Assembly (NCBI GenBank): GCA_029865845.1
Contig: JARXAM010000023.1
Coordinates: 50,663-114,662 of the forward strand
Source of the DNA: Rhodoferax sp.
Lineage (GTDB): Bacteria > Pseudomonadota > Gammaproteobacteria > Burkholderiales > Burkholderiaceae_C
Reading direction: 5' to 3'
DNA length: 64,000 bases
Shown here in pieces: positions 1-7,429 of this stretch. Below the pieces are notes generated by a model. It worked only from the letters and a program-made list of their open reading frames with translations. It was not told the origin of the DNA and did not search any database. Both the position numbers and the translations under genes were made by a program. Numbering within the stretch: the first letter of the stretch is position 1; the number at the start of each line of letters is the position of its first letter.

Positions 1-545
1 CCCAACAGGGTGGCGGTGGCGGGCAGGCCCAGCGCCACCGGTGCGACCGACGCCACGACCACGCCCACCAGGCCCAGCCCCTCGCGCCACGCCACGACGC
101 GGCTGCGGTAGTGCGCGTTGCCGCCCAGCATGGCTCCCCAGCTTTGGTGGCTGATGCTCAGGAAGCTGTAGGCCGCATAGGTGAGCATGAGGCACAGGGT
201 GGCCCATACCAGCAAGGCATTGCTGCCATGTACCTGCGGGAAAAATAAAAGGTAAAAGCCCGTACCCAGCACGGCACACGCCGCCGCTGCACGCCCCAGC
301 AAGGCGGGTGCGCCTTGTTGATAGAGCGTGTCGCTCCAGCGGCCCAGCAGGGGGTCGATCAGGGCGTCCAGCAAGCGGGCCACGAGCAGCACCAGCCCCA
401 AAGTAGCCAGCGGCACCCCAAACGTCGTCGCATAGTGGTTGGGCAACACGACATACAAAGGCAAGGCGACAAAGGCCAGCGGCAGGCCCATCAGTCCGTA
501 GCGCCAGCCTTGGCTGGCCGCAAGCTGCGACGGTGTGCCGCTCAT
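1..545 (-). CDS. MFS_2/GPH-type transporter, partial at window edge
   Basis: Absent from the ORF track because its stop lies outside the window. Translating the minus strand from the ATG at 545 gives an uninterrupted frame to base 1. The protein is very hydrophobic and carries the family-like stretch ARLLDALIDPLLGRWSD after the first membrane segments, and later SRVVAWREGLGLVG. Both are typical of sodium:sugar-symporter-like MFS_2 proteins. Only the N-terminal ~181 residues are present. The start codon overlaps the stop of the chalcone-isomerase-like gene upstream (ATGA), so the two are translationally coupled members of the minus-strand cluster. Family call is fairly firm; the substrate is unknown. 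Confidence 0.85.
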   Translation of the reverse strand, partial: MSGTPSQLAASQGWRYGLMGLPLAFVALPLYVVLPNHYATTFGVPLATLGLVLLVARLLDALIDPLLGRWSDTLYQQGAPALLGRAAAACAVLGTGFYLLFFPQVHGSNALLVWATLCLMLTYAAYSFLSISHQSWGAMLGGNAHYRSRVVAWREGLGLVGVVVASVAPVALGLPATATLL

Positions 546-1114
546 GGCGCAACGCCCGACAGCAGATCGGCGCGCAAACGCGGCTCACTCGTGTGGTCGG
601 CCAGCCAGATGCCAAAAAAGAGACGACTGAAGGCGGCGTCCGGGATGGGCGGCCGGGGCTGGCCATTGAGCCAGAATGTCGCACCTTGGCCGGGCGTGTG
701 CATGCCGGTGAAGCGGTCCCCCGCCTTCACATCGGCGAAGGCCCCACGCATGGCCCCCAGCCACTGGTTCGCGGTGTCCGGCTCGATGGGGCCGCCCCGC
801 CGCATCTCGTCCAATGAGCGCTGCGCGATGGCTGACCCATTGAGGCTGCGCAGGTAGCTCAGTTCTAGCGCGAAGGGGTGTTGCCAGTAGGCAGCGGGTT
901 TGAAACCGGCAGTGACCCACAGGCGCGCATCGTAGATAGAGAGCCCCAAAAAGCGCATGCGCGCGCTGCCCGCCATGCGCGCCCCAGGCAGGGTGTTGCC
1001 GACTTCTTCAGGCGGGGCAAGGGTGCTTTGCGCCAAGGCAGGTTGCCACAGCGCGCACGCCCAACCGGCGACGTTGAGCGCGAGAAATGCACGGCGGGGA
1101 AGCGGGCGGGACAT
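542..1114 (-). CDS. Chalcone isomerase-like periplasmic protein
   Basis: 190 residues. The N-terminus (SRPLPRRAFLALNVAGWACALWQPALAQ) is a signal peptide with a positively charged start, hydrophobic core and an AxA-like cleavage site. The rest matches the bacterial chalcone-isomerase-like fold family: RMRFLGLSIYDARLWV near the start, then a C-terminal FFGIWLADHTSEPRLRADLL. Bacterial members are not flavonoid enzymes; their role is unknown, and they are often found beside Cfa-like methyltransferases. It lies between that gene (33 bp upstream) and the MFS gene (4-bp overlap), so it is probably in one operon. No catalytic claim is made. Confidence 0.85.
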   Translation of the reverse strand: MSRPLPRRAFLALNVAGWACALWQPALAQSTLAPPEEVGNTLPGARMAGSARMRFLGLSIYDARLWVTAGFKPAAYWQHPFALELSYLRSLNGSAIAQRSLDEMRRGGPIEPDTANQWLGAMRGAFADVKAGDRFTGMHTPGQGATFWLNGQPRPPIPDAAFSRLFFGIWLADHTSEPRLRADLLSGVAP

Positions 1115-1147
1115 GGGGAGTGCTTTGCGTGTGGAGCGGGCGCGGCA

Positions 1148-2395
1148 TCAGTCGGGCTTGCGCAGGGTGTACTGCACCACGTCTATGTTGTCTTCCAGGA
1201 ACGCGGCCTCGCAGTAGCAGAGGTAAAACTCCCAGATGCGCATGAAGCGCTCATCAAACCCCTGCTGAAGCACTTCGGTGCGTTTGGCCAGAAAGGCGTC
1301 GCGCCAGCGTTTCAGGGTTTCTGCATAGTCGTGCCCAAAGGAGAGTTCGTTCACCACGTCGAGTCCCGCAGCCCGTGCATGGGCTCGGAATTGGGCGGGG
1401 CTGGGCAGGCAACCGCCGGGAAAAATGTATTGCTGGATGAAGTCGGTAGAGCGGATGTAACGCTCAAAAAGCGCGTCATCGATCACGATGCTTTGGATGC
1501 AGGCCCGCCCGCCCGCCTTGAGCTTGGCCGCGAGGGTGGCGAAGTAGGTGGGCCAGTATTCGCGGCCCACGGCCTCCACCATTTCAATCGAGCAGATGGC
1601 GTCGAATGGCGCGTCGGCAATGTCGCGGTAGTCTTGCAAGCGCAGGTCTGCCTGCTGCTGTACACCGAGCATGCCCATGCGTTGTTGGGCAAAGGCAAGT
1701 TGCTCCACACTCAAGGTCACCCCGGTGGCGTGGGCCTTGAATTCGGTGATCGCCATTTCGGCCAACGCGCCCCAGCCGCAGCCGATTTCCAGCACCCGGT
1801 CGCCCGCCTGCACGCCCGCCTCTTGCAAGGCGCGGCGGACCTTGGCGTTTTGCGCGGCGGACAGGGGCTGGTTGTGGTTGGTGTCGAACCAGGCGGACGA
1901 ATAGTTCATCGTGTTGTCCAGCCACAGGCTGTAAAACGCGTTGCCCAGGTCGTAGTGGGCGTGGATGTTTTTTTGGCTGTTGGCTTTGGTGTTGCGGTTG
2001 AGCAGGTGCTTGACGCGGTACAGCAAGCGCCCCGCCCATGTTCCGTAAATCACGCCTTCGACGTGCGCGCGGTTTTTCACCAATACCCGCAGTAGCTCGG
2101 TAAGGTTGGGCGTGGTCCAGTCGCCGGAAAGAAAGCTTTCGGCAAAGCCGATGTCACCCGAGCGCAGGGCTGCGCTGCACACGTTCCAGTTGTGCAGCAC
2201 CAAGCTGGCGTGCGGGCTGGCATCTCCGCCAAAGCGATGTGCCGAGCCATCGGGCAACTGCACGGTCAGGCTGCCATGGCGGAGTTTTTGCAGCAGGTTG
2301 AATACGGTGCGGGCTGCGGCCGGTGTGCCGGGTGGCAAGGTGGCCGCAGCCAATGAAGGGGAGCTTAGGCCGGGGTTCATGGTGTTGGAGTTCAT
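1148..2395 (-). CDS. Cyclopropane-fatty-acyl-phospholipid synthase family SAM methyltransferase
   Basis: About 415 residues from the ATG at 2395. The track start at 2413 is a TTG and is less likely. The SAM-binding motif I is RVLEIGCGWGALAEMA; upstream is the Cfa-family stretch YSSAWFDTNHNQPLSAAQNAKV, and downstream CSIEMVEAVGREYWPTYF and the QYIFPGGCLPS loop. Family members methylate the double bond of unsaturated phospholipid acyl chains, giving cyclopropane or methyl-branched chains. Cfa-like proteins linked with FAD and DUF1365 proteins have been tied to methylated or furan fatty acids in alphaproteobacteria, so the product here may not be a cyclopropane. It directly follows the DUF1365 gene on the same strand. 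Confidence 0.9.
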   Translation of the reverse strand: MNSNTMNPGLSSPSLAAATLPPGTPAAARTVFNLLQKLRHGSLTVQLPDGSAHRFGGDASPHASLVLHNWNVCSAALRSGDIGFAESFLSGDWTTPNLTELLRVLVKNRAHVEGVIYGTWAGRLLYRVKHLLNRNTKANSQKNIHAHYDLGNAFYSLWLDNTMNYSSAWFDTNHNQPLSAAQNAKVRRALQEAGVQAGDRVLEIGCGWGALAEMAITEFKAHATGVTLSVEQLAFAQQRMGMLGVQQQADLRLQDYRDIADAPFDAICSIEMVEAVGREYWPTYFATLAAKLKAGGRACIQSIVIDDALFERYIRSTDFIQQYIFPGGCLPSPAQFRAHARAAGLDVVNELSFGHDYAETLKRWRDAFLAKRTEVLQQGFDERFMRIWEFYLCYCEAAFLEDNIDVVQYTLRKPD

Positions 2396-2416
2396 GGAGG
2401 TCTCGGGCGTCAAGGT

Positions 2417-3244
2417 TCAGGGGAGTTCGGTAGGGGGTGGTGGCATATCGGCACCGGTGGTCCACAGGGCCGGGGGCGCGGGCTTGCGGAAGAAGGGCAC
2501 TTTTTTGACCCACAGTTTGAGCGCCTGCCAATGGATGCGTGCGACAACCCCCAGCGTCATGGCAGGGTAGCGCCACAGGGCGTGGCGTTGGTTTGCCGCC
2601 GTTAGGGCTTGCAGCCGTCCGCTGACACTGGTCTGGAGGAGCGGGCCGGCTGCGTCGTCATAGTCAATGCGCGCGACGGTGCGACGGTGGTCCGCCGTGA
2701 GCAGGAAGCGAAAGCGGTAGCCGCCTTCGACGCCACAGAACGGGGAGACATGAAACACTTTGTCGGCCCGCAGTTCTTGCCCGTAACGCGGGTGGTTCAG
2801 CAGGTAGCAGTGGCGCTCACCAAAGGTGTTGTTGACCTCCACGAGAATGGCGCGCAGGCTGCCATCGGGCCGGTGGCAGTACCAAAAACTGACTGGCTTG
2901 AAGGTGAAGCCCAGCACGCGTGGATAGCAGTGCAGCCAGACTTCACCGGTCGCGTCGGTGATGCCTTGGGATGCCAGCAGTTGGTCCAGCCAGGCCAACG
3001 CACCCCCTTGGGCGGCAGGGCGGCCATCTCCATGGTCGGTATCAAAAAAGCTCAGACCCGCGAAGCGATTGCGTGCCAGCGCGCCGCTGCCATGGCTTGC
3101 CATGCTGCGCAGTGGCAGCATCAAAAAGTAGGTGCCATAGACAAACGCATTGCCTACCGGCCTGAGTCGTGCATGGCGCACCTCTCCAAAGCCGATCAGC
3201 GGCAGGGCTGCAAGTGCGGGCACGTTGGCAAGGGAGGTTTGCAT
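2417..3244 (-). CDS. DUF1365 family protein
   Basis: 275 residues, starting at an ATG 11 bp after the FAD oxidoreductase stop. It shows the DUF1365 hallmarks: GEVRHARLRPVGNAFVYGTYFLMLPL near the N-terminus, then RFAGLSFFDTDHGDG, CYPRVLGFTFKPVSFWYCHRPDG and AILVEVNNTFGERHCYLL. The family has no firmly assigned reaction, but it nearly always accompanies an FAD-dependent oxidoreductase and a Cfa-type methyltransferase, as here, which suggests a shared lipid-modification role. It lies within a continuous minus-strand cluster and is probably cotranscribed. Confidence 0.9.
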   Translation of the reverse strand: MQTSLANVPALAALPLIGFGEVRHARLRPVGNAFVYGTYFLMLPLRSMASHGSGALARNRFAGLSFFDTDHGDGRPAAQGGALAWLDQLLASQGITDATGEVWLHCYPRVLGFTFKPVSFWYCHRPDGSLRAILVEVNNTFGERHCYLLNHPRYGQELRADKVFHVSPFCGVEGGYRFRFLLTADHRRTVARIDYDDAAGPLLQTSVSGRLQALTAANQRHALWRYPAMTLGVVARIHWQALKLWVKKVPFFRKPAPPALWTTGADMPPPPTELP

Positions 3245-3255
3245 GGCGGTGTGTG

Positions 3256-4551
3256 TCAGGCCACTTGCAGGGCTCGCTGCGCCTTCAGGCGGCGGGCCAC
3301 GTCCAACCCGGACTTCAGGCCGTCTTCATGGAAGCCGTAGCCGGTCCACGCGCCGCAGAAATAGGTGTGTTGCATCCCCTGCAAGGCAGGCACTTTGCGT
3401 TGCGCCGCAATGGCTGCCAGGTCAAACACCGGATGGGCGTAGTCGAAACTGCCATGGATCTGTGCCGGGTCGATGTCGTTGACGGGGTTCAGTGACACGA
3501 CCACGCTTTGCGCAAAGGGCAACGGTTGCAGCATGTTGAGCAGGTAATGCAGGCATACACGGGCGCTGTCTTGGCCGGCATCTGCACTGCGTTGGTAATT
3601 CCATGCGGCCCAGGCACGGCGGCGTTGTGGCAACACACGCGTATCGGTGTGCAGCACCGCCCGGTTGGGTTGGTAGCGAATGGCACCCAAGACCTCGCGC
3701 TCTGCGGGGCTGGCGTCGCCCAGCAAGGCCAGGCTTTGGTCGGAATGGCAGGCCAGCACCACCGTGTCAAAGCGCTCGGTGTTGCCATGGATGGTCAGTG
3801 AAACGCCATGCGCGTCACGCGCAATGTGCTGCACCGGGGCGTTCAGCCGCTTGTCGGCGATCTGGGAGACAATTTTTTCTACATAGTGCCGGGCACCGCC
3901 GGACACCGTCCACCACTGGGGCCGATGGGTGACTTGGATCAGGCCGTGGTTGTGGCAAAACCGGATCATGGTGGCCACTGGAAACTGCAGCATCTGGTCG
4001 GTAGGGCAACTCCAGATGCACCCCAGCATGGGAAGGAAGTACCAGTCGCGGAACTCGGCCGAGAGTTGGTGCTGCGCGAGAAACTCGGACAGCGGTTGCA
4101 TGAGTTCGTGCTCTGCATCGCGCAGGGCTATGTCTGTAGCCAGCCGGTTGAACCGCAGCACGTCGCGCAACATGCGCAAAAAGCGTGGATTCACCAGGTT
4201 GCTGCGCTGGGCAAATACGGTGTTTAGAGAAGATCCACTCCACTCCAGTGCCCGCCTGCCGGGGGACGCGGGCACCTGCACCGAAAACGACATGTCCGAC
4301 TTGGCGGTGTCGACGCCCAATTCTGCAAAGAGCGCGATCAGGTGGGGGTAGGTGCGTTCATTGAAGACCAAAAAGCCCGTATCGACCCCGTGGGTTGTTG
4401 GGCCATTGCGGCCCGGCAGCGTGATGTCGACGGTGTGCGTATGCCCACCGAAATAGTCGCCCGCTTCCAGTAAGGTGATGTCTGCCAGACCACGCAGTTG
4501 GTGCGCAACGGAAAGGCCGGAAATGCCGGAGCCGACGATGGCAATCTTCAT
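3256..4551 (-). CDS. FAD-dependent NAD(P)-binding oxidoreductase (amine-oxidase-like)
   Basis: 431 residues. The N-terminal MKIAIVGSGISGLSVAHQL is a classic GxGxxG dinucleotide-binding motif, followed by the acidic LLEAGDYFGGHTHTVD typical of flavin-containing amine oxidase/phytoene-desaturase-like proteins. The C-terminus has the second FAD motif region YFCGAWTGYGFHEDGLKSG. It is the first gene of the minus-strand cluster with DUF1365, Cfa-like, chalcone-isomerase-like and MFS genes, so its promoter must lie in 4552-4764. The family includes a flavoprotein linked to unsaturated or furan fatty acid formation and singlet-oxygen response in Rhodobacter; that role here is inferred from neighbours. 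Confidence 0.88.
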   Translation of the reverse strand: MKIAIVGSGISGLSVAHQLRGLADITLLEAGDYFGGHTHTVDITLPGRNGPTTHGVDTGFLVFNERTYPHLIALFAELGVDTAKSDMSFSVQVPASPGRRALEWSGSSLNTVFAQRSNLVNPRFLRMLRDVLRFNRLATDIALRDAEHELMQPLSEFLAQHQLSAEFRDWYFLPMLGCIWSCPTDQMLQFPVATMIRFCHNHGLIQVTHRPQWWTVSGGARHYVEKIVSQIADKRLNAPVQHIARDAHGVSLTIHGNTERFDTVVLACHSDQSLALLGDASPAEREVLGAIRYQPNRAVLHTDTRVLPQRRRAWAAWNYQRSADAGQDSARVCLHYLLNMLQPLPFAQSVVVSLNPVNDIDPAQIHGSFDYAHPVFDLAAIAAQRKVPALQGMQHTYFCGAWTGYGFHEDGLKSGLDVARRLKAQRALQVA

Positions 4552-4735
4552 GGGCAGCCTCTGCGTACAGGAATGGTAGGTGGGGTCATGGATGGAAGTT
4601 TAAACCTCGCGGTAATTTTACGACTGATCGGTAATATATCGCAATGATGGGTTTTTCTTGGGTTTTTTTGCGTCGTGGGGGTTTGTGAAAAACCCTGTGA
4701 CTGAAATGTGTCAAGTGATTGACATACGCCACGAC

Positions 4736-4741
4736 TAGAAT
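4736..4741 (+). promoter_or_regulatory. Putative -10 box of the ferritin-like gene
   Basis: TAGAAT lies 23 bases upstream of the ATG, giving a predicted start about 17 bases before it, with a GAAAGG ribosome site in the leader. A TTGACA at 4719-4724 is only 11 bp upstream, too close for a standard -35. The divergent 213-bp gap (4552-4764) is AT-rich for this genome and must also hold the promoter of the minus-strand lipid cluster. Confidence 0.35.
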
Positions 4742-4764
4742 TTGCGAAGTTTTGAAAGGTTGTC

Positions 4765-5628
4765 ATGCTCTACCCTGAACTATTTAAGCAGTTGGAATCT
4801 GTGCGTTGGGATATGGACAAAGACATTCCCTGGGATAGCTTTGATCCGACGCAGCTATCGGACGAGCAGGCGGCCACCATCAAAATGAATGCCATCACCG
4901 AGTGGGCGGCACTGCCTGCGACCGAGATGTTCTTGCGAGACAACCGGGGTGATAGCGACTTTTCGGCCTTCATGTCGATTTGGTTTTTTGAGGAGCAGAA
5001 GCACTCGCTGGTACTCATGGAGTACCTGCGCCGGTTCCGGCCCGACATGGTTCCTACCGAAGCGGAGTTGCATGCCATCCGTTTTGAGTTTGACCCGGCC
5101 CCCGCACTCGAAACCCTGATGCTGCATTTTTGCGGCGAGATCCGCCTCAACCACTGGTACCGCCGGGCCAGTGACTGGCACACAGAGCCCGTTATCAAGG
5201 CCATCTACACCAAGCTCAGCCAAGATGAGGCGCGTCACGGAGGCGCATACCTGAAGTACATGAAACGGGCCATTGGCAAGTTTGGCAGCGAAGCCAAGGC
5301 TGCATTCGCCAAGGTGGGTGTGCTCATGGCCAGTGCCCGCCGTACCGCGCAGGCATTGCACCCTACCAATCTTCACGTGAACAAGTCGCTATTTCCCTTG
5401 GATACCATCCAGAGCCGGTTGCCCAATCCTGAGTGGTTGGAGCATTGGCTGGACAAGCAAATCAACTTTGATGCGGTGTGGGAATCCAAAGTGGTGGATC
5501 GCATCTTGCACAACATGAGCCTTTTGCTGGAGCGTAGTTTTACGACCGTTCAAGAGCTCAACAAGTTTCGGCGCGAACTCACCAAAGAAGCGGCGCTGGC
5601 CGCTGGAGTGTCAGAGCAGCCGGTCTGA
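4765..5628 (+). CDS. Ferritin-like di-iron protein
   Basis: 287 residues, mostly helical. Metal-ligand motifs are visible: Glu at 46/54 (EWAALPATEMF), EEQKH at 76-80, Glu125 in HFCGEIRLNHWY and DEARH at 154-158. This is the double ExxH pattern of the ferritin-like/fatty-acid-desaturase-like di-iron fold. No signal peptide, so probably cytosolic. The RBS GAAAGG sits 7-12 bases before the ATG. It is divergent from the FAD/DUF1365/Cfa cluster and could act on the same lipids or in iron/peroxide handling; neither can be decided from sequence. Its last 18 bases overlap the end of the convergent HD-type gene. Confidence 0.85.
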   Translation: MLYPELFKQLESVRWDMDKDIPWDSFDPTQLSDEQAATIKMNAITEWAALPATEMFLRDNRGDSDFSAFMSIWFFEEQKHSLVLMEYLRRFRPDMVPTEAELHAIRFEFDPAPALETLMLHFCGEIRLNHWYRRASDWHTEPVIKAIYTKLSQDEARHGGAYLKYMKRAIGKFGSEAKAAFAKVGVLMASARRTAQALHPTNLHVNKSLFPLDTIQSRLPNPEWLEHWLDKQINFDAVWESKVVDRILHNMSLLLERSFTTVQELNKFRRELTKEAALAAGVSEQPV

Positions 5629-6840
5629 GCGTGGCAGCGCTGTGAGCGGCAGCAGCTTGGCAAGGTTGATTTGCACCTTGACCTCGCTGTGCGGCACACT
5701 GGCCACGATGCGGTGCTCGGGCAGGTGCGTTTCGCGAATCACTGGGTCCACCGTGGGCAAGCCCGCGCGGTTGATCAACACGGCGACTTTGGGTGTTGTT
5801 GTGTTTTGCCCGCGCTGAATCACGACCGCGATTTCCTGGGTGGCCAGTCGCACAAAGGAGCCCGGTTGGCAAATCCCCACGGCCTTGATCAGCGCAGCGC
5901 CTGCCTCGTCAATGGCCTTGTTTTCATCGAAATAACACCCCTGCATCGCCATGGCCGGGGTGATGGGCTTGCGCGAGACACGTGGTGAGAGCCGCGCGGC
6001 AAACATGTCAGCACGCTGAATGAGGCGCGCAAACCTGCCACCGGCATCGCGGGGAGCGAGCGGCCCCGGCGCAGCCGTGTGGTGGTCCTTGACGGCCTTG
6101 AGCCAGTGGGCATCGTCAATGCCCATGGCCGCAAGCATGTGGGCGGACCGGTCTGCGTGTTGCCGTATATGAATCTGCTGCTCTTTGCTGGGTGGGGCGA
6201 CTTGTACGGCCAATTGGTCTTGCAACTCGGTCATGCCGTAGTTCATGGTGAGGGCGGCCAACCCCAAGGTTTGCACCTCGGCCTCGGGCCACTGCAACAC
6301 GTCTTTCGCTGCGAGCATGCACATGACGCTCACCAGCATCGCGTGGGTGGCGCTGTACATGCGCAACTCGTTGGCAGACAGATAGATCAAGGCGAACAAG
6401 GTGCCGTCTGGGTTGCGCAGGCAGTGCCGGGCCAATTGCCGCTGCAGTTGTTCCAGTCGCTCCATAAAAGTAGTGGCCTGCGAGTCCCGTAGCAAGAAAT
6501 TGGCAATGGTTTGAAGGTCCAGCCAGTCCAGGCGTTCGTCGGGCGCATCCTGCCGGTCCACGAACGCAAACCGGGAAATCTTGGTGTCTGCGATCATTTT
6601 GAGCGGCTTGTCATCGCGCACCATGCCATGCAGTCGGTCCACATAGGCACGGTGGTGGGCCTCGGAGTCCGCCACGTCGATGTAGAGGCCCCCGCCGCGC
6701 TGGGAAATATCTTCCAAATCGCCACGTGAGGGGATGACATAGCCCTTGCATGCCAGCAGCGTGCCTTCTCTGTCGCGGAGCGGGAAAGGCAGCGGGTGGG
6801 CAATGCGAATGGAATCGATACTGATGGTGACGAGGTGCAT
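5611..6840 (-). CDS. Degenerate HD-GYP-type signalling protein
   Basis: 409 residues. An N-terminal ~100-residue region (PLRDREGTLLACKGYVIPS) is followed by a helical HD-like domain. Remnants of HD-GYP are visible: H167 in MYSATHAMLVSV, IRQHADRSAHML (H228), DHH at 252-254 and ADMFAARLSPRVSRKP. The metal-binding HD dyad is replaced by MN (199-200) and no GYP loop is present, so c-di-GMP hydrolysis is unlikely. It may be a binding or regulatory derivative. Its 3' end overlaps the ferritin-like gene tail to tail by 18 bp. Confidence 0.75.
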   Translation of the reverse strand: MHLVTISIDSIRIAHPLPFPLRDREGTLLACKGYVIPSRGDLEDISQRGGGLYIDVADSEAHHRAYVDRLHGMVRDDKPLKMIADTKISRFAFVDRQDAPDERLDWLDLQTIANFLLRDSQATTFMERLEQLQRQLARHCLRNPDGTLFALIYLSANELRMYSATHAMLVSVMCMLAAKDVLQWPEAEVQTLGLAALTMNYGMTELQDQLAVQVAPPSKEQQIHIRQHADRSAHMLAAMGIDDAHWLKAVKDHHTAAPGPLAPRDAGGRFARLIQRADMFAARLSPRVSRKPITPAMAMQGCYFDENKAIDEAGAALIKAVGICQPGSFVRLATQEIAVVIQRGQNTTTPKVAVLINRAGLPTVDPVIRETHLPEHRIVASVPHSEVKVQINLAKLLPLTALPRSDRLL

Positions 6841-6916
6841 ACGGCAGCGGGATTATGCAACGTCCATCGGCTGTTAACGGCCACTCTTGAATGGACAGCA
6901 CGCCCAGTGGAACTGA

Positions 6917-6922
6917 TAGCAT
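6917..6922 (+). promoter_or_regulatory. Putative -10 for a leaderless rfaE2 transcript
   Basis: TAGCAT ends exactly six bases before the rfaE2 ATG, so the predicted +1 coincides with the start codon. There is no Shine-Dalgarno sequence. TGGACA at 6892-6897 is a possible -35 with a long 19-bp spacer. The same geometry recurs at purE, tsaB and pyrF. Confidence 0.35.
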
Positions 6923-6928
6923 GCGCAG

Positions 6929-7429
6929 ATGACCGATACCGCCCAGTCCCCCGCATTTCTCCACAAAATAGTGTCTACCGACGACGTGGCTTCTGCCCTG
7001 TTGCGCTTGCCCCGCCCATGGGTCTTCACCAACGGGGTGTTTGATGTGTTGCACAAGGGTCATGTGATGTATCTCGCCCAGGCGCGCGCCTTGGGTGGAA
7101 GTTTGATCGTCGCACTCAATACGGATGCCTCTGCCAAGCGTTTGGGCAAGGGGGATGATCGTCCGCTGAACGCCGAATACGACCGTGCGGTGGTGATGGC
7201 CAGTCTGGGGGCGGTGGACTTGGTGACCTGGTTTTCGCAAGACACGCCACAGGCTTTGATTGCGACGCTTCGCCCCGACATTCTGGTCAAAGGCGGTGAT
7301 TACGACATGCAGCTATTGCCCGATACCCGGTTGGTGGAGTCGTGGGGTGGCAGGGCACTCGCACTGCCCTTTGTCAGTGGCTACTCCACCACAGGCTTGG
7401 TCAAGAAAATACGCGCTACCAGCGCCTAA
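6929..7429 (+). CDS. rfaE2: D-glycero-beta-D-manno-heptose 1-phosphate adenylyltransferase
   Basis: 166 residues of the cytidylyltransferase-like fold. FTNGVFDVLHKGHVMYL carries the HxGH nucleotide-binding motif (HKGH at 42-45), GGDYD follows, and GYSTTGLVKKI near the C-terminus matches the ISTT-type motif. It transfers AMP to heptose 1-phosphate in ADP-heptose synthesis for LPS inner core. Here it is a stand-alone domain, as is usual in betaproteobacteria, rather than the HldE fusion of enterics; no kinase partner is in the window. The gene lacks a Shine-Dalgarno sequence. Its stop overlaps the glnE stop on the other strand by 4 bp. Confidence 0.95.
   Translation: MTDTAQSPAFLHKIVSTDDVASALLRLPRPWVFTNGVFDVLHKGHVMYLAQARALGGSLIVALNTDASAKRLGKGDDRPLNAEYDRAVVMASLGAVDLVTWFSQDTPQALIATLRPDILVKGGDYDMQLLPDTRLVESWGGRALALPFVSGYSTTGLVKKIRATSA

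Noticed and set aside
878-2095. 405-residue plus-strand ORF opposite the Cfa-like gene
   Set aside because: Shadow of the methyltransferase and chalcone-isomerase-like genes on the minus strand.
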